From contig CACVQR010000002.1 of NCBI GenBank assembly GCA_902756345.1, forward strand, positions 62,001 through 126,000: 64,000 nucleotides of DNA, given 5' to 3'. Positions within the stretch are counted from its first letter, which is position 1. Each line of letters begins with the position of its first letter. The DNA is from Fibrobacter succinogenes (GTDB lineage Bacteria > Fibrobacterota > Fibrobacteria > Fibrobacterales > Fibrobacteraceae). The notes beneath the pieces were generated by a model. That model did no database searches. It worked only from the letters and a program-made list of their open reading frames with translations, and was not told the DNA's origin. Positions 59,612 through 64,000 of this stretch are shown piece by piece. The translations under genes and the position numbers were made by a program.

Positions 59612-62600
59612 ATGAATATGCTCAAAAGGGCGTGTTTGCTTTTTATTGCACTTTCTTGTGCCGTTTTCGCAGCAGATTTGGGGACTGCCGAAAAACCGTT
59701 AACCATCGATAATGAGAACGACCTGGTGCTGCTACGTAATGCGGTGAATGCCGGTAGTGGAACATTCAAGGGTGTCGACGTTTCTGATGGTGCGACGGAT
59801 CTGTATTTTAAACTTGTCCGCGATTTGGACTTGAGTACCGTTTGTGGAAAGAATGTCGGAAACTGGACTCCGATTGGAACCTACGAACACCCCTTCAAGG
59901 GAAGCTTTGATGGTAATGGCAAAACGGTTGATTATCTCTATATTAATGAACCTCTGCCGGAACGTGGTGATACGGCCATCGGTTATTACGGCTTGTTTGG
60001 AGTCGCGTCAACAGAAAACGAATCCAAGACCGTCATTTCTAACTTGACTATTGGCAAGAACTCAAGGATTGTTTCGGAGCGCGATGGCGATGTGGGCGCT
60101 ATTGTCGGACTCGCCAGGAAGAACGTGCGCATTTCCGATTGCAAGAATAAAGCCTATGTGTCCGGAAGGTCTGCTGTAGGTGGAATTGTTGGCTTTGCCG
60201 CAAATGCACCCCTTCCCGATGGTGTGAACATAAAGAACTGCGTGAATGAAGGCTATGTCGATGCTATGCTCAAGGCAGGTGGCATTGTGGGGGCCGTCAA
60301 TGGATTCGGAGTGCATATCGACAGCTGTACGAATTTGGGCGGAGTGTCTTCTGCCGATACGGCTGCAGGAATTGTCGCCGCGGATTACAGTTCGGTAATG
60401 ACACCTGCCAAGCTGAATTATTTGATTAACAAGGGAAACGTGAGCTCGGGTAAAATTTCGGGTGGAATTATTGCTGTTACTGCAGACGGCGGGGCTTCCA
60501 TTGCGAATTGTTTTAATTCTGGTCACGTGCAGGCATCGACTTCGGCCGCAGGCATTGTAGGTCATTGGAAATCGATGATGAACCCGCAGACCATTTTAAC
60601 ATGCGTAAATTCGGGCAGCGTTTTTGCGGGGACTAATGCGGGAGGCATCGTTGGGTTTGTCGCAGAATCTTCTCCTAGTTATATGAAGATTTCCCAATCG
60701 CTTAACTTGGGTGTAATCAATGCTGGCGCCTATGCCGGTGGAATTGTCGGAAACAACAATAACGGCGCGTTTTATGCAGACCATAATATGAATGCCGGCG
60801 CAATCGGCTTTGGTTATGCGGGTGGAATCGCGGGCCGGGTGAAAACAGATGCTGCTGAAAATATCGCTGCAAACTTAAGCATTGCCGCTCCCGATACGTT
60901 TGCAATCTATGATAGCGTCATGTCGCATTTTGAAGAGGATTGCCTGTATCCAGTTGATGCGGCGCATGCCTATGTTACGGACAGCTTGATTTCGGGAAAG
61001 ACAGTAGTTGCTCTGGGCGATTCCCTTTGGGTGTATAAGGAAGGCTACTATCCGCAAATCAAGACCCTTGCCGAAAACCCAATGAAAGAAATCCGCGACG
61101 CTCAGCAGGTGGCCTCTACTCCGGTGCGCTTGGGCCTTGGCGATGACATCGCACACATCTCGAAAAACATAAGCTATACGACTAAGGATGCCGCAGGGAA
61201 TGCAGTCGATGTCTATAGTGCTCGTGGAAATATCTCTTTTGTGAACGATTCTGTTGCAATGCCTTATTCCTTGGGTGCAGATACCCTTTATGTGCTTAAT
61301 GAAAATGCAACGAAAAAAATCATCGTGAATGTTACTGCGACAAGTAATTTGGGAACGGTTGAAAATCCGCTCACGATTTCTTCAGTGGAAGAACTGTTGC
61401 AGTTCAGAAAGGCTCTTGCCGATACGACTAAATACAAGGGCGTTCTAATGGATGATGCGGGTGCGCGTCTCGCGTTCAAGATTACCAAAGATCTGGACTT
61501 GAGTTCTGTCTGTGGCCCCAGCAAAGGCAACTGGACTCCTATCAAGAATTTCTTGGGTAAACTCAATGGCGCAAATCACAAGATTTCGAATCTCTATATT
61601 GATATCGAAGATTCCCTTTCTCAAGTGAATGGAGGTCTTTTCGAAACGATTATCGCTGCCGATACGGCCATTGTTGAAAATCTGGTGCTTGAAAATGTCC
61701 ATATTCGGCTTGCGGGAGCTCGTTCTGCAGGTGCGATTGCCGGTTACATGGGCGGTAACGTGGGCATTATTCGCAACAATACGTTGGATGGAACCGTTTA
61801 CAGCGATGGAACGGTTGGTGGTCTTGTTGCATCAACAGGATTAAACGATTTCTTCTTGCAGAACAATTTGGTAGAGGGCTCTGTCGAAGTCGTTCATGCG
61901 GATAGCACCAAGTCTCAAGGGGCCGTCGGTGGAATGATTGGGTTTACGAACGGTTTAAAAGCATCTGTTACAGGTAATGTGAACCGGGCTAATATCAAGG
62001 GAACATATGTTGATGCAATGAGCGGTATTCTGGGTGTTGTGTATGCGCAGTCCACTATTGAAAATAATATAAACGAGGGATCTCTAACGGGTGTCGCAGG
62101 GTCGTATCTTGGTGGCATCGCTGGCGAAATCACTTCGTCTGTCAGATTAGTAGATAACCATAATAAGGGCGATATCAAGGTCGATAGTTACGCAGAGTAT
62201 GTTTGTATAGGTGGTACAGTTGGTTTCTTGGCTGAAATCTATTCAAATGATGGTGTGGTAGAAAATAATTCCAATACTGGTAATATTGATGTTAGCTTGT
62301 ATGCGTCCTTGTATGACAAATATGTAGGAGGTGTGTTCGGCAGATATATACATACGAAAGCATCTGACCTTGTGAATAAAGGTCATGTCTCTGCACTGGT
62401 TTTAACTGCAAGTACAGTCAAAGTGGGCGGCGTCATCGGAAGTGCAGACTATACGGATTCCGTTTCGCTCGCGTCGATTGTGAATGAAGGCGCCGTTGAA
62501 GTAAATATCGATACATCTGAGGTTGGCGCCTATGTGGGTGGCGTTCTAGGTTATTCCAATTCCAAGTATGTAGAAATTCGGGATGCCTTAAACAAGGGAA

Positions 62601-64000
62601 GTGTTACTGTCGAAAGGAAAAGCTCTTCTTTAACAATTGTCGGCGGTGTTGCGGGTCTTTTGAGTCACAAGAATGCTCGTGTCGAAACCAGCTTTAATTA
62701 CGGAGATGTAGATGTCCGTGGCGGCAACAATTTGAAAGTGGGTGGCATTGCGGGCTATTATGCCTCTTCGGATACCATTGCGGTGATGCAGAAATGCGGT
62801 AACGAGGGTAATCTTCATGCTGTCAAGACTGCCAAAAAAACAAGTGAAATGGATGTGGGTGGCCTTATTGGAGATGGCTGGTCCTTGCATATAAGCGATT
62901 CCTATAATTCGGGTAATGTCAGTGCTGGGTATAGGATGGATTCTTTGGTGACACCAAATAAGAATGCGACTTCAGATTTCATTGGCGGACTTGTTGGTGA
63001 TGCGTATGATGGCGTCCCGAAAGGAATGAATTCTTTCTTTGAAATTGAAAGATCGATAAATATTGGTGATGTGTATTACGAATCGAGTGCTGATGTTGTA
63101 TTCGCTGCCGGAATTGGCGGCATTGTGGGAAGCTCTCAACCTCAGGAGATGACTATAAAAAACGTGGCAAACTATGGCTCTGTTTCTTCGAATAAGTCGG
63201 AGACATTGCTTTGGATGGGCGGCGTTGTCGGTTATTCGCTTTATACCTTGACGATGAAAAATATCGTGAATGGAGGCGCCCTTTCTTTTGATGCCGATGT
63301 AAAGAATTCTTCTAGCGGAAGCCTTGTTGGATGGAACGCCAGCTCGACTCCTTATTCGGTAAGTTCTGCATTCCTCCATGGTTACGAGCATCTTGAAAAT
63401 CCGGAGCGCTACCATGCCGAAAAATGGGATAGTACCGTTGTCGATTTGCAGTGGGCTCGCCTTGATACCAATGAAGCGTATACAAGGCGCTTGACTGCAG
63501 AACTTACTGCAGATTCTTTACCCTTGGTGTTGAATGCCGAAAACTGGATTCAGGTGGAAGGTTATTATCCGCAGCTGAAGGCACTTGCAGAGTCTCCGGT
63601 AGAAGCGATTCGCAAGATTAGCGCACTTGGTGCAACGCCTGCCTATTTAAAAACCGGAAAAGAAGACTACGAACATGCCGATTTAGTCTGGAGTCCGTTT
63701 GCAGTTGCTACGAAGAATGCCCTTGGCGAAACGGCGGTTTGGACATCGAACGTGTCGCAGGTAGTGTTGAATGCCGATACCGTTTCTTTCAAGGCCCTGG
63801 ATCGTGACACGGTTACGGTGTTGACCGTTGCTGCAGATGGCTACAAAAAGTCAGTTTGGGTTTCTTTGATGTCCCTCTTCAAAAAGAACCTGGATTTCTC
63901 GAAGGTGAAATGGGACTATACGGCGCCCTTCACTTACGATGGAAAGGCTAAGGCTGTTTCTTTGAGTGGCCTTCCGGAACAGGTAAAGGCAACTTACTGC
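59612..64000 (+). CDS. Giant exported GLUG-repeat protein, cut by right edge
   Basis: 1463 codons are open to the window end. AAGGAGG at 59605-59610 lies directly before the ATG at 59612 and better suits the second ATG at 59618. The signal peptide LKRACLLFIALSCAVFA precedes two similar large modules, each opening with 'GT.E.PLTI' and 'DLDLS.VCG...GNWTPI' (about residues 22 and 578). Each is followed by many GLUG-like repeats ('AGGIVGF', 'VGGIAGYY', 'GGLVGD') typical of beta-helical surface proteins. Near the right edge, 'FTYDGKAKAVSLSGLPEQVK' is a YDG/MBG-type repeat. An adhesin-like surface protein, probably type IX secreted, is inferred. Confidence 0.82.
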   Translation, partial: MNMLKRACLLFIALSCAVFAADLGTAEKPLTIDNENDLVLLRNAVNAGSGTFKGVDVSDGATDLYFKLVRDLDLSTVCGKNVGNWTPIGTYEHPFKGSFDGNGKTVDYLYINEPLPERGDTAIGYYGLFGVASTENESKTVISNLTIGKNSRIVSERDGDVGAIVGLARKNVRISDCKNKAYVSGRSAVGGIVGFAANAPLPDGVNIKNCVNEGYVDAMLKAGGIVGAVNGFGVHIDSCTNLGGVSSADTAAGIVAADYSSVMTPAKLNYLINKGNVSSGKISGGIIAVTADGGASIANCFNSGHVQASTSAAGIVGHWKSMMNPQTILTCVNSGSVFAGTNAGGIVGFVAESSPSYMKISQSLNLGVINAGAYAGGIVGNNNNGAFYADHNMNAGAIGFGYAGGIAGRVKTDAAENIAANLSIAAPDTFAIYDSVMSHFEEDCLYPVDAAHAYVTDSLISGKTVVALGDSLWVYKEGYYPQIKTLAENPMKEIRDAQQVASTPVRLGLGDDIAHISKNISYTTKDAAGNAVDVYSARGNISFVNDSVAMPYSLGADTLYVLNENATKKIIVNVTATSNLGTVENPLTISSVEELLQFRKALADTTKYKGVLMDDAGARLAFKITKDLDLSSVCGPSKGNWTPIKNFLGKLNGANHKISNLYIDIEDSLSQVNGGLFETIIAADTAIVENLVLENVHIRLAGARSAGAIAGYMGGNVGIIRNNTLDGTVYSDGTVGGLVASTGLNDFFLQNNLVEGSVEVVHADSTKSQGAVGGMIGFTNGLKASVTGNVNRANIKGTYVDAMSGILGVVYAQSTIENNINEGSLTGVAGSYLGGIAGEITSSVRLVDNHNKGDIKVDSYAEYVCIGGTVGFLAEIYSNDGVVENNSNTGNIDVSLYASLYDKYVGGVFGRYIHTKASDLVNKGHVSALVLTASTVKVGGVIGSADYTDSVSLASIVNEGAVEVNIDTSEVGAYVGGVLGYSNSKYVEIRDALNKGSVTVERKSSSLTIVGGVAGLLSHKNARVETSFNYGDVDVRGGNNLKVGGIAGYYASSDTIAVMQKCGNEGNLHAVKTAKKTSEMDVGGLIGDGWSLHISDSYNSGNVSAGYRMDSLVTPNKNATSDFIGGLVGDAYDGVPKGMNSFFEIERSINIGDVYYESSADVVFAAGIGGIVGSSQPQEMTIKNVANYGSVSSNKSETLLWMGGVVGYSLYTLTMKNIVNGGALSFDADVKNSSSGSLVGWNASSTPYSVSSAFLHGYEHLENPERYHAEKWDSTVVDLQWARLDTNEAYTRRLTAELTADSLPLVLNAENWIQVEGYYPQLKALAESPVEAIRKISALGATPAYLKTGKEDYEHADLVWSPFAVATKNALGETAVWTSNVSQVVLNADTVSFKALDRDTVTVLTVAADGYKKSVWVSLMSLFKKNLDFSKVKWDYTAPFTYDGKAKAVSLSGLPEQVKATYC

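Overview
The window most likely comes from a Fibrobacter chromosome (phylum Fibrobacterota). This is inferred from gene content, not from a search. The signs are Ser-rich linkers after lipoprotein signals, a 'Fibrobacter succinogenes major paralogous' (FISUMP) type lipoprotein, tandem carbohydrate-binding-like lipoproteins, a SprA-type type IX secretion translocon, and a secreted GH5 enzyme with a type IX C-terminal sorting domain. No rRNA, tRNA, CRISPR array, integrase or transposase was seen.

Layout. 1-4387 (minus): a tightly packed operon of three paralogous surface lipoproteins, a PEGA-like membrane protein and a cut-off exported protein. 4425-11036 (plus): xseB, an Opp/Dpp-type ATPase, hisH, then polysaccharide genes (rfbB, rfbC, a low-molecular-weight tyrosine phosphatase, a Wza-like exporter, manC). 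11357-15549: an alpha/beta hydrolase, an acyltransferase-3 protein and two BatA/BatB-like VWA proteins. 15812-21599: an unusual five-gene operon of DUF4956 membrane protein, membrane-fusion protein, TolC-like protein, VTC polyphosphate-polymerase domain protein and lamin-tail lipoprotein. 21625-26916: TolC, HlyD and two ABC-2 permeases without an ATPase. 27037-34552: YugP-like protease, an extended ScpA, an MNT/HEPN pair, the FISUMP lipoprotein, a GNAT-like/small-protein pair and glmS. 34681-43276: FKBP lipoprotein, a tandem hairpin array, M23 peptidase, two S41 peptidases, a leucine-rich-repeat protein and an AIPR protein. 43598-47394: two paralogous carbohydrate-binding-like lipoproteins. 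47529-64000: acyl-CoA carboxylase subunit, giant SprA, mnmA, the GH5 enzyme and a giant GLUG-repeat protein cut by the right edge.

How it fits together. Most of the window serves the cell envelope: surface polysaccharide synthesis and export, lipoproteins, cell-wall peptidases, two tripartite-type export systems and type IX secretion with at least one cargo. The best candidate for an undescribed system is the 15812-21599 operon. It joins a polyphosphate-polymerase-type enzyme and its DUF4956 membrane partner to a periplasmic adaptor and an outer-membrane channel, as though a polymer were made inside and passed across both membranes.

Non-coding DNA is rich in structure: mosaics of short repeats, a three-hairpin array built on TGTACAGGCT, a two-copy hairpin element with compensatory base changes, TATATT boxes close to start codons (some placed for leaderless mRNAs), and a promoter whose -35 to -10 spacer is the 3' arm of the preceding terminator. 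Many long antisense open frames are shadows of codon bias and were left out.
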